A DNA stretch of 64,000 bases from Carya illinoinensis (taxonomy: Eukaryota > Streptophyta > Magnoliopsida > Fagales > Juglandaceae): NCBI RefSeq assembly GCF_018687715.1, contig NC_056766.1:17664001-17728000 (forward strand), read 5' to 3'. The notes under the pieces were generated by a model. That model was given only the letters and a program-made list of their open reading frames with translations, had not been told where the DNA came from and searched no databases. Shown here piece after piece: positions 35,365-48,200 of this stretch. How positions within the stretch are numbered: the stretch's first letter is position 1; each line of letters opens with the position of its first letter. Both the position numbers and the translations under genes were made by a program.

Positions 35365-36678
35365 AAACTGAATCACTTTCTTAGGGAGATCTCAACCTTT
35401 TCCCGGATGAAAATGCTACAAAGGAAACTTCAGAGCTGACGTTAATAGGAAGAATTGTAGCAACAAGGCCTTTAAACAAAACTTCACTCCATGCAACTTT
35501 CAAAGCTGCTTGGAGTTTTCTCAAGAAATTCTACATTGAAGATTTGGAGGTTAACAAATTTCTTTTTACTTTTCAATCAGCCAGAGACAAGCAAAGAATT
35601 CTAAATCAAGTCTCATGGAACTTTAAGGGTCATCTGTTGATCCTCAAAGAATGGCCAGCGGGCTCAACTTGGCAGGAGATAAGTCTTAATTCAGCAGCTT
35701 TTTACATACAAGTTCATGGACTTCCTCTTGATTATATTACCATTACGAATGCACAAAAGATTGGAGAAGCACTGGGAACCCTTCTAGACATAGATGTCGC
35801 TCCTACCTTTGGGATCACATGCAAAAAGTTTGTTAGAATTAAGGTTGAAATCGACATCAACAAACCCCTTATACAAGGTTTTTGGTCTCAGAGGGACTAT
35901 CATATTGACACCTGGGTCTGTTTCAAATACGAGTGACTCAATGACTTTTGCTATGCATGTGGTAGATTGGGACACTCTCAGATTTTTTGCCAGTTCTTAA
36001 AAGTCATTCCTGACCCACTCCACTACGGTCCATGGCTTAGGGTTGAATATCTAAACCCAGGAAATGTTATCCCACCGAACCAAGGACCAGGCATTTCCTC
36101 ATCATCCATTCTCTCAGAAACACTGCCTGAAAACAGAATTTACCTTGAAAGCTCAAGATCTAATGCAATTGTTGAGATCAAAAGTATGAAGGATTTTCCT
36201 TCCTCTGTTATCTATAAGGGACCAGTGGAATATCTCAGCACAGAACACTCTTTCAAAGAAAAAGTCTCAGTTTCAAATACCAAATCGATCCTAAGTATGC
36301 TGCCAGAGCAAGTCGATAAAGGGAAAGGGATTGTGATTGATGTTTCTAGTAAGTCTCCGCTCATAATAGAAAAACTCTCACAGACGGAACAAAACTCAAG
36401 GTCCATTCGAATTCCTACTAGGGTTTCATCCCCAAGAGAGTTATTAACTAGCAGCGTGCCTCTAGGATTTACTATAAAAATCCAAGAAATTGAACTCAAC
36501 CCTTGCAAAGGAAACTGTGAAAATACAGCTGTGCAAAAAGAAAGTTTTACCTGGAAGAATAAATCGGACATTAAGGAATGTCACGGTGGCACTGCCAGTC
36601 ACGACGGCTCTCAGCTCCAGAAATTAGCAAGCGGCTCCTCCATGTGCACGCCGTTCTCTGTTCCGACTCAGTATACAG
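35365..36678 (+). pseudogene. LINE ORF1, 5' part
   Basis: The frame encodes a DUF4283-type domain (GRIVATRPLNK, then FTFQSARDKQRILNQVSWNF, GHLLILKEW, FYIQVHGLPLDY, IGEALGTLLDIDV) and, after an in-frame TGA at 35,934-35,936, a CCHC knuckle (CYACGRLGHSQIFC). A Ser/Pro-rich linker follows up to the gypsy insertion point. In plant L1 elements ORF1 binds the RNA in the ribonucleoprotein. There is no upstream start codon because the 5' end is lost. Confidence 0.85.
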
Positions 36679-39007
36679 TGTGACGCCCCCAAATCCCCAC
36701 GCCCAAACACGGGGAAATCAAGACGTCCGGATGGTGACAACCCGGACCACCATTCTAACGACGTGTGCCAAGTGTGTGCAAGAGCGACAAAGTGCACAAG
36801 ACAAACGCAGCGGAAAGCAAGTCAATAATTAAGTACCAGAATTTTTTTTTTTCTTAATGTAATACAAACTGTTTAAAACATACTTAAATAAAATATTACA
36901 AAAACACCAATACAGATAAAGTACAGCATCAGCAACCCGGCGGAGCCGCATCCTCGGGCTCAGCCTCCTCCTCCTCTTCCTCGAACTCTGCACCAAAAGC
37001 TACGGAACCAAGAAAGGTTCCGCAGGTAAGTATGACCCAAACACTACCAGATGAAAATACATATAACCCAAACAACAAGAAAGCAAGATCAAACAAACAC
37101 ACACCCCGCAACACATATATTTTACCACGCACGCGAAAACCCATAAGGCCCACCAACCTCCATAAAGCCAAACCTCGCCATTATCCCCGATAATGGCCCA
37201 AACCACCATTTTCCCAGAAAATGGATCATAACCGAAAAACCATACCACAACCCGCTCCGTATGCACCATGATCTCCCCTAGGGATCATCCGCACACCCTG
37301 GCTCAGTGCCACACCGTAGAGAACGGCTACGCGTGCGACACCTAAACGAGCGATGCCCAGACTCGTGCCATGCACGTACCGGGCCGGGCCATCCTCTAGC
37401 CCTCGCCAGCGAAGGGCCACGGGATCGGTGAATAGAGCGATGCCTAGACTCGTGCTCCGCACGTACCGGGCTAGACCCATCCTCTAATTTCCGCTCCCGG
37501 AGTCAGTGAGTAGAGCGATGCCTAGACTCGTGCTCAGCACGTACCGGGCTAGACCCATCCTCTAATACTACTCCATCATCGCGCAGGGCCTCAGAATCGG
37601 TGAATAGAGCGATGCCTAGACTCGTGCTCCGCACGTACCGGGCTAGACCCATCCTCTAGTACCGAACATCGTCAGCGCCCAGACGACTACTCAGGGGATG
37701 TCACTCAGTATTGACCGCTCCCGAGTGACCAGAGGAGCTCCACCGTGATAATAACCCATCACGGCTTGGGCTCGTGAGACACACGCACCCAAACGCCAAA
37801 ACGCCGATAAACATGATGCACATGCACGCGATATGCAACGCACACAAATAAAATGCAACGCACACCACACGGCCCAATCGAAACAACCAATAACAACCAA
37901 CCAAACAAACACTCCGTCCTCAATCCATCCGACCCCCGAAACTCATCGGACTCAGTCCGGAATCAACAACCAACAACAAACAATTAAATAAATAATTAAA
38001 TAAATAAATCAATTGAATGAGCAATATATATTAAAATCTGAAAATAGGGTTTGGAAAATACTTACAGCGCTATACGGTATTTTTAGAAAGCTCACGGCGT
38101 TGCAAACGGCGGAAAAACAGCAACGTCACAGTGAAAATTCACTGTGGCCGTGGGTCCGAAAAACCCACTTTTGAACGGGGACAAACTAGGACACGAGATT
38201 GATAGGGTATGGTCTAGAGGTGGTTGTGAAGCTATAGGAAGTGACGGACGGCCGTGGGTGGCGGCGGAATGGCCGAAAATGGCCGAAAATGGCAAATCGG
38301 AAAACAAGCTCGTGGGAGCTGCTCCGGTGGTCGATGGAGGCCGGAAATGGGTGGGTTAGGACGGCAAGAGGTCGGTGATGAAGTGGTGAAGAAATGGTGG
38401 CCGGAGGTGGAGCGACGGCGGCGGATCGGAGTGAAATCCGTGCGCCCTTTGGAAGCTTTTTCCGGCCAAATGGCCGGCCGGTTGGGGGTGGTTTTCGGTG
38501 GGGAGGTGCACCGGAGGGAGGGGGAGAAAATGGGACCGGTGGGAGGTCGGGAGGTGGCCGGACGGCGCTGGGCCGGAGGAGAGAGAGAGACGACGCGGGA
38601 GAGGGAGGGAAGAGAGAGAGAGCACGGGGGGGGAGGGGGAGCCGGTCGGGGAGAGAGAAAGGGAGGGAAAAAAAAAGAAAAGAAAAGAAAAGAAAGAAAG
38701 AAGAAGAAAAAAGAAAGAAGAAAAAAGAAAAGAAAAAAAAAAGGAAAAAGAGAAAGAAAAAAGAGAGGAAAAAGGAAAAAGATGTAGGGAAAAGATGAGG
38801 TCCAAACCTCATTCCGGAAAGCAAAACTAACCCGCCAAAAAGATTAAAAAACCGCAAAACAACTAAATAAAACACAACATCAAATAAAATAAATTAAATT
38901 AAAAACCAACTTTAAAAACGCAAATAAATTAAAATAAATAGCTAATATATTAATTAAAATAAAAACAATTATTTCAGCGAAAATACACTCAAAAACGGGT
39001 CATCACA
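36679..39007 (-). repeat. 3' LTR of the young family-A gypsy
   Basis: It begins TGTGACGCCCCC and ends GGGTCATCACA. It includes a fourfold GCGATGCC-AGACTCGTGC array, a GGCCGG-rich segment around 38,380-38,570 and a strongly purine-biased (GA/A-rich) strand at 38,575-38,800. That bias produces long Lys/Glu/Arg frames on one strand and Phe/Ser/Leu frames on the other, none of them genes. Confidence 0.95.
37350..37660. repeat. Tandem array in LTR, 4 units of 78-94 bp
   Basis: Units start at 37,350, 37,437, 37,515 and 37,609, each GCGATGCC(C/T)AGACTCGTGC followed by GCACGTACCGGGC and CCATCCTCTA. The matching array in the other LTR is at 42,765-43,075. The older family-A LTRs at 22,898 and 26,088 have one unit. 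Confidence 0.9.
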
Positions 39008-39022
39008 TCCTCCCTCCTTAAA
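39008..39022 (-). promoter_or_regulatory. Polypurine tract of the young gypsy
   Basis: The minus strand reads TTTTAAGGAGGGAGGA directly before the 3' LTR start. Confidence 0.9.
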
Positions 39023-39123
39023 AACAATTTCGTCCTCGAAATTGCAAGATCACCACCAACTTAAACCAAGCCACACAAACACACATGAACCAACTGAGAC
39101 CAAGATTAAAATACATACCTTCA

Positions 39124-40800
39124 TCATTCAAACAAATATGGATACTGCTCCCTCATGTCCGCCACTCGCTCCCAAGAGAAGTCTTGTGCTAGCGGATCTC
39201 CCCAAGCCACTTTAACCAACGGTATCGTCTTGGACCTCAATTGTTGTTCCTTCCAATCCAAAATCTGCGACGGAACAACTTCATAAGTGAGATCCGGTTG
39301 TAACTGAATACTTGCTGGGTCGACGAAGCGTGGCTCTTGCTGTCCAAAGCTCTTCTTTAGGGATGATATGTGGAAGACATCATGAACATCCCCAAAATAA
39401 TCTGGCAAAGCAACTCTGTAGGCGACAGACCCTACTCTCTCCAGAATCTGAAAAGGGCCGACATACCTCGGATCTAGCTTCCTCTTCTTACCAAAACGCT
39501 TGACACCTCTCATGGGAGAGACTTTAAGATAAACCCAATCACCAACTTCAAATGACAATTCTCTCCTCCTGGTATCAGCGTAGCTTTTCTGGCGACTCTG
39601 AGCTGCCGCCATTTTATCTCTGATGATCCGGACTTGGCTTTGCATCTCTTGAATTAGTTCGGGTCCAATTACCCTACTCTCCCCAACTTCATCCCAACAC
39701 AAGGGCGACCTGCACTTTCTCCCATAAAGAGCTTCGTAGGGAGCCATCTGAATGGTCGCATGGAAGCTGTTATTGTAGGCAAACTCAATGAGCGGCAAAT
39801 GGTTTTCCCAACTCCCTTGGAATTCCATGACACACGCTCGCAGCATGTCTTCCAAAGTCTGAATGGTGCGTTCTGACTGGCCGTCTGTCTGCGGGTGATA
39901 AGCAGTACTGAACTTCAATTTAGTATCCAAAGCTGCCTGTAAACTCTTCCAGAACTGCGATGTGAACCTCGGGTCCCGATCCGACACTATACTCTTTGGT
40001 ATGCCGTGTAGCCGCACTATCTCCTTGACATACAAACGGGTTAACTTACCCAAAGAGTCGGTGTTATTAACAGGCAGAAAATGAGCACTCTTCGTCAACC
40101 GGTCCACAATCACCCAAACAGAATTCTTCCCACTAGGCGTTCTCGGCATACCCACAACAAAATCCATCGTGATGTCATCCCATTTCCACTCAGGAATAGG
40201 GAGGGGTTGGAGCACACCTGCAGGTCTCTGATGTTCGGCCTTTACCTGTCGGCATGTGTGGCATTTTTCAACATGTAAGGCGATGTCCTTCTTCATTCCA
40301 TCCCACCAGTAATTCTTCTTCAAGTCCCGATACATTTTTGTACTGCCGGGATGAACAGAATAAGGGGCCGCATGAGCTTCCGCCATGATCCGCTCTTTGA
40401 AATCTGAGTCCTTTGGAACCACTCTGCGATCTCGGAACCGTAATATCCCATTACTATCCAAGCTATAGTGCAACGGCCCTCGAGACTTTCGAACTCTTTT
40501 CCTGATGTTCAGCAGCTTCGAATCCTTTCTTTGGAGAGCTTTCAATTCTTCAAAATCGGTTACCCGAATATCAAGAACTGATGATAAAATCTCCACTTGC
40601 TGCGAACTCTCTAGTAGGAGCCTTCTCATCCCACAAAGTAACGAATCCACTTCCGACGGCTCAGCTTCGTCTTCCAAATGTGACTTCCGGCTCAAAGCAT
40701 CAGCAACTATATTAGCCTTTCCTGGATGGTACTTGATCTCACACTGATAGTCACTGATTAGCTCCAGCCACCGCCTTTGCCTCATATTCAAATTCCACAT
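39124..40800 (-). pseudogene. Gypsy pol remnant: RNase H tail and full integrase
   Basis: A 558-codon frame stays open, but its natural N-terminus is deleted. Residues 1-40 are the end of RNase H (LNMRQRRWLELISDY, HPGKANIVADALSRK). A His2Cys2 zinc finger follows (HPGSTKMYRDL at 150, CHTC at 180-183). The integrase core has D213 (TMDFVVG), D274 (VSDRDPRF) and E310 (QSERTIQTLED), with DDE spacing normal. A C-terminal region (GPFQILERVG, HVFHISSLKK-type and a terminal WERVADMREQYPYLF) fits a CHDCR-type chromovirus tail. Integrase would insert element DNA. It lacks protease to release it and RT to make DNA. A downstream-start ATG exists only because the deletion joint created a frame. Confidence 0.93.
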
Positions 40801-41819
40801 ACAGGTACACGTCCTCCCATACGAACACTTGAGGATGCTTGCGATCGAGTCCCGGACCGCTGAACAAACTTCTGGGGCGAACCCGAGCTGCTTCCTTCAC
40901 CAGAAAAACTCCGCCTCTTTTGCCCTGGAGGGGAGCCCATACCCAGATTATTTTCCCGCTCTATAAGGGTGGCCACATCGACTAATTCCTGAAAAGTGGA
41001 TATCCGATGGCTGACCACCAAACGGCGTATATCAGGGCGTAGTCCCTCCTGGAAACGCTCTGCTCGCAACTCCTCAGTGGCAACAAGATGAGGAGCGAAT
41101 TGCTCAAGTTCTATGAACCTCCAGGCGTATTGTTCCACTGTTGCGCCCCCTTGGACCAAATTAGAGAATTCTCTTGCCTTTTGTTTTCTTACTGAGGCGG
41201 GAAAGAAGCGGTCATTGAACTCCTTCTTGAAACGCTGCCAGGTCACTACAGCGAAAGATCCCAACTCAGCTTCCAGCATCACCCTCCTGGTATCCCACCA
41301 ATCAGAGGCAATACCCTGCAAAAGATAGCTGGCGTAGAGTACTTGCTGAGCTTCAGTACATCCACACACCTCAAAGGTTTTCTCCAGGTCTCTGATCCAT
41401 CTTCCAGCCTGAAGAGGATCCTCATTTCCAGTGAAGTGTGGAGTCCGATGCGCTAGGAAGCGCTCATAGGTGCATCCGGCCTGCACCATGCTACTTGACC
41501 CGCCCGGATACATCCAAGGCCCTCCCTGATATGGCCAAGGACCTCCTGGTTGTGGCCAATACACTCCCTGTGGCGGACAAGGCCCTCCGGGTGGTGGACA
41601 AGGCCCTCCTTGTGGTGGCCAAGGTCCTTCTTGTGGTGGCCAAGGTCCTTGTGGTGGCCAAGGACCTCCTTGTGGTGGCCAAGGCCCTGCCTGTTGTGGC
41701 CTAATGTTCTGTTGCATGAACTCCGTCATCTGCCTTATCGCCTCGGCTAAGGAGTCATCTCTGGAGGTATTGTCTTGCGGTTCCTGAGTATTTTTCCTTG
41801 GTCTTCCTGGTCTTCCCAT
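40788..41819 (-). pseudogene. Gypsy gag, truncated at a deletion joint
   Basis: The start is taken at ATG 41,819 (MGRPGRPRKN); the upstream open frame is hydrophobic leader sequence. Residues about 30-90 are a Gly-Pro-Trp-Pro-Gln repeat. A Retrotrans_gag domain follows (FTGNEDPLQAGRWIRDLEKTF, WQRFKKEFNDRFFP, EFSNLVQGGATVEQYAWRF, RFQEGLRPDIRRLV). The frame ends at VPVCGI and a stop, just where the first Cys of a zinc knuckle would be expected, and overlaps the integrase frame by 13 bases in another phase. This is the joint of the internal deletion. The gag body has no stops. Confidence 0.9.
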
Positions 41820-42080
41820 TTTCCTGACACAACACCACACTTGACCCTCCTTTAAGAAAACAAATAAAACCATCATAAAACCAACAAAAACAAAACAACA
41901 CAACACAACAAGAAACAAAAGAAATCGGCATGTTAAAACATAACTAAATAAATAAAACAAACAAACAAGCTCAAACAAATAAACAAATAAAACAACTATA
42001 CTTAACATAATTTTTAAAACACAACTTTAAAACATTCTGGTACTACCTACGGGACATGTGGTTTTACCCAGAGCCAAACT

Positions 42081-42092
42081 GCTCTGATACCA
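42081..42092 (-). other. Primer-binding site of the young gypsy
   Basis: The minus strand reads TGGTATCAGAGC two bases inside the 5' LTR, the initiator tRNA-Met site. Confidence 0.92.
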
Positions 42093-42094
42093 CC

Positions 42095-44424
42095 TGTGAT
42101 GCCCCCAAATCCCCACGCCCAAACACGGGGAAATCGAGACGTCCGGATGGTGACAACCCGGACCACCATCCTAACGACGTGTGCCAAGTGTGTGCAAGAG
42201 CGACAAAGTGCACAAGACAAACGCAGCGGAAAGCAAGTCAAAAATTAAGTACCAGAATTTTTTTTTTCTTAATGTAATACAAACTGTTTAAAACATACTT
42301 AAATAAAAGATTACAAAAACACCAATACAGATAAAGTACAGCATCAGCAACCCGGCGGAGCCGCATCCTCGGGCTCAGCCTCCTCCTCCTCTTCCTCGAA
42401 CTCTGCACCAAAAGCTACGGAACCAAGAAAGGTTCCGCAGGTAAGTATGACCCAAACACTACCAGATGAAAATACATATAACCCAAACAACAAGAAAGCA
42501 AGATCAAACAAACACACACCCCGCAACACATATATTTTACCACGCACGCCAAAACCCATAAGGCCCACCAACCTCCATAAAGCCAAACCTCGCCATTATC
42601 CCCGATAATGGCCCAAACCACCATTTTCCCAGAAAATGGATCATAACCGAAAAACCATACCACAACCCGCTCCGTATGCACCATGATCTCCCCTAGGGAT
42701 CATCCGCACACCCTGGCTCAGTGCCACACCGTAGAGAACGGCTACGCGTGCGACACCTAAACGAGCGATGCCCAGACTCGTGCCATGCACGTACCGGGCC
42801 GGGCTATCCTCTAGCCCTCGCCAGCGAAGGGCCACGGGATCGGTGAATAGAGCGATGCCTAGACTCGTGCTCCGCACGTACCGGGCTAGACCCATCCTCT
42901 AATTTCCGCTCCCGGAGTCAGTGAGTAGAGCGATGCCTAGACTCGTGCTCAGCACGTACCGGGCTAGACCCATCCTCTAATACTACTCCGTCATCGCGCA
43001 GGGCCTCAGAATCGGTGAATAGAGCGATGCCTAGACTCGTGCTCCGCACGTACCGGGCTAGACCCATCCTCTAGTACCGAACATCGTCAGCGCCCAGACG
43101 ACTACTCAGGGGATGTCACTCAGTATTGACCGCTCCCGAGTGACCAGAGGAGCTCCACCGTGATAATAACCCATCCCGGCTTGGGCTCGTGAGACACACG
43201 CACCCAAACGCCAAAACGCCGATAAACATGATGCACATGCACGCGATATGCAACGCACACAAATAAAATGCAACGCACACCACACGGCCCAATCGAAACA
43301 ACCAATAACAACCAACCAAACAAACACTCCGTCCTCAATCCATCCGACCCCCGAAACTCCTCGGACTCAGTCCGGAATCAACAACCAACAACAAACAATT
43401 AAATAAATAATTAAATAAATAAATCAATTGAATGAGCAATATATATTAAAATCTGAAAATAGGGTTTGGAAAATACTTACAGCGCTATACGGTATTTTTA
43501 GAAAGCTCACGGCGTTGCAAACGGCGGAAAAACAGCAACGTCACAGTGAAAATTCACTGTGGCCGTGGGTCCGAAAAACCCACTTTTGAACGGGGACAAA
43601 CTAGGACACGAGATTGATAGGGTATGGTCTAGAGGTGGTTGTGAAGCTATAGGAAGTGACGGACGGCCATGAGTGGCGGCGAAATAGCCGGAAATGGCTG
43701 AAAATGGCAAATCGGAAAACAAGCTCGTGGGAGCTGCTCCGGTGGTCGATGGAGGCCGGAAATGGGTGGGTTAGGACGGCAAGAGGTCGGTGATGAAGTG
43801 GTGAAGAAATGGTGGCCGGAGGTGGAGCGACGGCGGCGGATCGGAGTGAAATCCGTGCGCCCTTTGGAAGCTTTTTCCGGCCAAATGGCCGGCCGGTTGG
43901 GGGTGGTTTTCGGTGGGGAGGTGCACCGGAGGGAGGGGGAGAAAATGGGACCGGTGGGAGGTCGGGAGGTGGCCGGACGGCGCTGGGCCGGAGGAGAGAG
44001 AGAGAGACGACGCGGGAGAGGGAGGGAAGAGAGAGAGAGCACGGGGGGGGAGGGGGAGCCGGTCGGGGAGAGAGAAAGGGAGGGAAAAAAAAAGAAAAGA
44101 AAAGAAAAAAAAGAAAGAAGAAGAAAAAAGAAAGAAGAAAAAAGAAAAGAAAAAAAAAAGGAAAAAGAGAAAGAAAAAAGAGAGGAAAAAGGAAAAAGAT
44201 GTAGGGAAAAGATGAGGTCCAAACCTCATTCCGGAAAGCAAAACTAACCCGCCAAAAAGATTAAAAAACCGCAAAACAACTAAATAAAACACAACATCAA
44301 ATAAAATAAATTAAATTAAAAACCAACTTTAAAAACGCAAATAAATTAAAATAAATAGCTAATATATTAATTAAAATAAAAACAATTATTTCAGCGAAAA
44401 TACACTCAAAAACGGGTCATCACA
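42095..44424 (-). repeat. 5' LTR of the young family-A gypsy
   Basis: It is collinear with 36,679-39,007 at about 99% identity by eye. Differences include the fourth base pair of the start (TGTGATG against TGTGACG), a small group of substitutions near 43,670-43,705 and length changes in the GA/A runs near 43,998 and 44,105. It contains the same tandem array at 42,765-43,075. Confidence 0.95.
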
Positions 44425-44429
44425 TACAG

Positions 44430-45261
44430 TAGCTCATAAAGTCTTTCCACCAACCAACCGGTCCACCATTACTCATGGAGTTATTTCTTCCCCATCAAAG
44501 AGCTGCGCATCAATCAACCATCGAATCAAGCCCACTCTCCACTGACAGAACAGCAACTCCTTTACAGCAACTTGATGGAATCGGCTCTGCAAAGCTTCAC
44601 TTATCCATCTGCGTTGAATTCGGAAGGATGGACAGAAACTTGGAAGAAGTTACACGCATCGGCTTTGTCTTTAAAAGCTAACAGCTCACAACGGGCTTGG
44701 CCCTTTTTTACACAAGGTTCGGCCCAAGAAAGTCTACCACCTCCAGCTGGCCCATTTCTCCCTCAGCCGCTCATAAAGTCCCAGACGGACCAGCATCCTA
44801 AAGAGTTGAAGGAACATGCAGTTATTTCAGAAAACAAAAAAGAGGTGCTCTCCTTTTCTCAAATCAATCCTATTCCTTTTCCTAACCTTTTTGAATGGCC
44901 CATTATCAATACCCAATTTGAGAAGCCACCGGACAAGTCTCTGGAAAAGCCATCTCCAAGCTCTCTGAAAAGAAACAAATCTTCGGCTAGTGAAGAGGAA
45001 CAGACTATCCAATGCAAAATGGCAAATATTATCCAAGATTACAAAAAGGAACAAACTGAGGGAACAGATATCAGCATGGAAGACAATGAATTAGCTCAAA
45101 TGCTTCTGTTAATGCAAGAGAAAACTGTGGGAAAAATCAAAAAGAAGAAGAAATGCATCAAAAATAAGCCATACACCCGAGCTTCATCTAAGTTGGCGAT
45201 GGCAGAGAAACAATTATATGGTAAAAAGGCTGGGGCTTCGGGGCCCCCTCTAGACCCATGA
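44430..45261 (+). pseudogene. LINE ORF1, 3' part
   Basis: The codon split by the gypsy joins across it with one TACAG removed, and the reading frame runs on for about 30 codons to a TGA near 44,550. The main C-terminal frame continues from 44,572 to 45,261 and ends in the conserved basic tail (RASSKLAMAEKQLYGKKAG). Its stop overlaps the ORF2 start as ATGA at 45,258. Confidence 0.85.
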
Positions 45262-48200
45262 AGACACTAGTCTGGAATTGTCGGAGATTGGCTCGTCCCA
45301 AGGCAATCAGAAGTATAAGAGCCAATATTACAAAATATAACCCGGATATTATTTTTTTGTCGGAAACCATGGTGCCTGATATACGCATCCATAGTATAGT
45401 TACTAGTTTAGGTTTCCATAATTTTGTCAACTACCCCTCCTCGGGGAAAAATGGAGGACTTTTGTTTATGTGGAGACCAGGTGTAGATATTGAACTGGTG
45501 CATGTGAATACTAATGCTATCTCGATTTTGGTTTATTCTGATCCTCTTCACTATCCTTGGTTAGCAACTTATGTCTACGCTCCGGCACAATGGCAACAAA
45601 AAGCACATTGGGGATCTCTCTGGACACAACTCATAATTCTCACTCGGGGGCTTGGATTTGCATTGGGGATTTTAATGATCTTGTTAATCAATTAGAAAAA
45701 TTTGGGGGGCGCCCTGTAAATTCAAGCTCAATAGGTGGACTGAAAAATTTGATGAATAAACATGGATTAGTAGACATGGGGTTCTCGGGTTCAAATTTCA
45801 CTTGGACGAACAATCGAAAAGGAAAAGCTCTCATCAGAGAAAGGCTCGACAGAGGAATAGTGAACACAAAATGGAGATTACTTTTTCCTGACGCTACAAT
45901 CCAACACCTCATTTCAGGGGCATCAGACCATCACCCCCTTTTATTGAATACAGTAAGAGCACAAAAAAGAGCCTCTTCGTTCAAATTTGAAGAATTCTAG
46001 ACTAAAGAACCAATCAGCGGCATAATCATCCAAGAAGCTTGGGGAAAGCAAGTTTGTGGCAACCCATCATTCATTTTATGCAGCAAAATTAAAGCCACAA
46101 AAGAAGCACTTAAACTATGGAACAAGGTACATTTTGGGAGGATTCAAGAAAACATCAAGCAACTTGAAACAGAAATCACTCAGCTTCAAAGTTCTCAACC
46201 GAATCCCGGAAGCCTTCAGAAAGAGAATCAATTGAAAATCCAACTTCAAGATCAATTGAGACATGAAGAAACTCTGTGGCGTCAGAAGTCAAGAATCGAT
46301 TGGCTGACAACATCAGACCTTAACACAAAGTTCTATCATCTCTCAATAACAATCAGAAGAAGAAGCGATGGAATCGATTCTATAAAGATTGGCCCAGGTA
46401 ATTGGACTATGAATCAAGATGAAATTCAATTTATTTTTATAGAACATTTCAGGTCCATCTACACTTCAACGAAGCCTAAAATTCCAAATGAGCTAGAAAT
46501 CTATTTCAATGGCAAATATCTGAGCAGGATAATGTTTGTCTAACGAAAGTGCCAGAGGAAGCGGAGATCTATGAGGCACTAAAACAAATCCCAAACTGCA
46601 AAGCTCCAGGCCCATATGGTATGACGGCTCTCTTTTACAAGCATTACTGGAATATCATCAAAAAAGAAGTTCTTGCTGCAGTACAAAATTTCTTCAGAAG
46701 TGGAAAGCTCTTGAGACAAATAAACCACACAAATATAGCTTTGATTCCGAAAGTGCCAAATCCAAGCTCACCAAAGAATTTCCGGCCAATCAGCTTGACC
46801 AATGTTATCTACAAACTCATCACAAAGATTCTAGCTAACCGATTGAAAAAAATGCTCCCAAGTATTATCTCTCCTTTTCAATCGGCTTTCGTTCCAGGTC
46901 GAAATATAAAGGAAAATTCAATTATCGCTCATGAACTGTTTCATCATCTCAAAAAACTGAAAGGAAAGATGGGTCAAATGGCAATCAAACTAGATATGGA
47001 GAAAGCATTCAACTTTATAGAATAGGATTTCTTGTTTGCAGTAATGAAAGCCTTGGGATACAGTAACAAGTGGATCAATCTCGTCAGAGAGTGTATAACA
47101 ACGGCAACCTTCTCGGTACTCATAAATGGCTCCCCTCGAGGCTTTTTCAAAGCCGAAAGGGGACTCAGACAAGGTGATCCAATCTCACCCTTCCTGTTCA
47201 TTCTATGCACTGAAGTCCTATCAAGACTAATTGCTAGATCAGAAGCCATGGGCACCATGAAAGGACTCAAAGTTAGCAGAAATTGTCTGCCAATCTCACA
47301 TCGTCTCTTCGCAGATGATCTTATCATTTTTGGAAAAGCAGAAGAAACCGTAGCAAGGAACATAAGCAGAAATCTGGATAAGTACCAGAAATGATCAGGC
47401 CAACGAATCAACAAAGAAAAATCATCAATCTACATTACAGGCAATACGAATCAAGCAGTAAGGAGGGCTATCATTGAGCAATTGGAATATAGAGAAAACA
47501 ATCCCAAAATGAAATATCTCGGGATCCAAACCTCCTTTGGAAGATCCAAGAAAGAAAACTACGAGGAGCTGTTGGATAAAATAAATTCCAAGCTAGAAGG
47601 ATGGAGATCAAAGTTACTCTCACAAGCAGGAAGAACGATGCTAATTCGAACAGTGGTTAGTACCATACCCACATACCAAATGTCGACTCATCTTCTACCA
47701 AAATCCATGTGTAAGTTAATGAATACGAGCTTTAAAAATTTCTGGTGGGGCACAAAGAAGGATCAGAAGCACAAGCTCTATCTAAAATCGTGGAAGTCGA
47801 TCTGCCAACCAAAAAATGAAGGTGGCTTAGGATTGAGATTGATGGAAAATATGAACATGGCACTACTAGCCAAGACAGGATGGGAAATAAGCCAAGCAAA
47901 CACCAATGTATGGCACTCGATCCTTACAAAAAAATATCTGAAGACAAACACTTTCTGGCAAGTAACCCCAAAGGTAACGGATTCTATCTTTTGGAAGCAT
48001 TTACTACAAACTCGCAAACTGCTAGAACAAGGTATGTGTTATTAAATCTCCAATGGAACCTCAGTGAGTGCTTGTATAGATCCATGGATACCATCCCTTG
48101 AAAGTTTCAGGCCGAATCCGCTCAGTCATATTACAGATTATCTCCATCACTCAAAGTTTCAGATTTCATCATCCAAGAATCTCACTATTGGAACCTGCCA

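Larger units (their letters stand above)
36679..44424 (-). mobile_element. Young family-A gypsy with gag-integrase deletion
   Basis: Two LTRs of 2,329 and 2,330 bp enclose a 3,087-bp interior and are flanked by a perfect 5-bp duplication, TACAG (36,674-36,678 and 44,425-44,429). By eye the LTRs differ at only about 20 sites, so the insertion is recent. The minus strand has a tRNA-iMet primer site by the right LTR and a purine tract by the left. The interior codes for gag and for the last part of RNase H plus a full integrase. Protease, RT and most of RNase H are missing. It lies in LINE ORF1, which continues in frame on the other side. Confidence 0.96.

Noticed and set aside
37350..37660. CRISPR-like regularly spaced repeats
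   Set aside because: Unit lengths (78-94 bp) vary, the spacers are themselves related, and the array is inside a plant LTR. It is a minisatellite.
38092..38875. Several frames of 100-229 codons on both strands (also 43,507-44,292)
   Set aside because: They are LTR sequence with GGCCGG and GA/A-rich bias, identical in both LTRs. There is no domain or start context.
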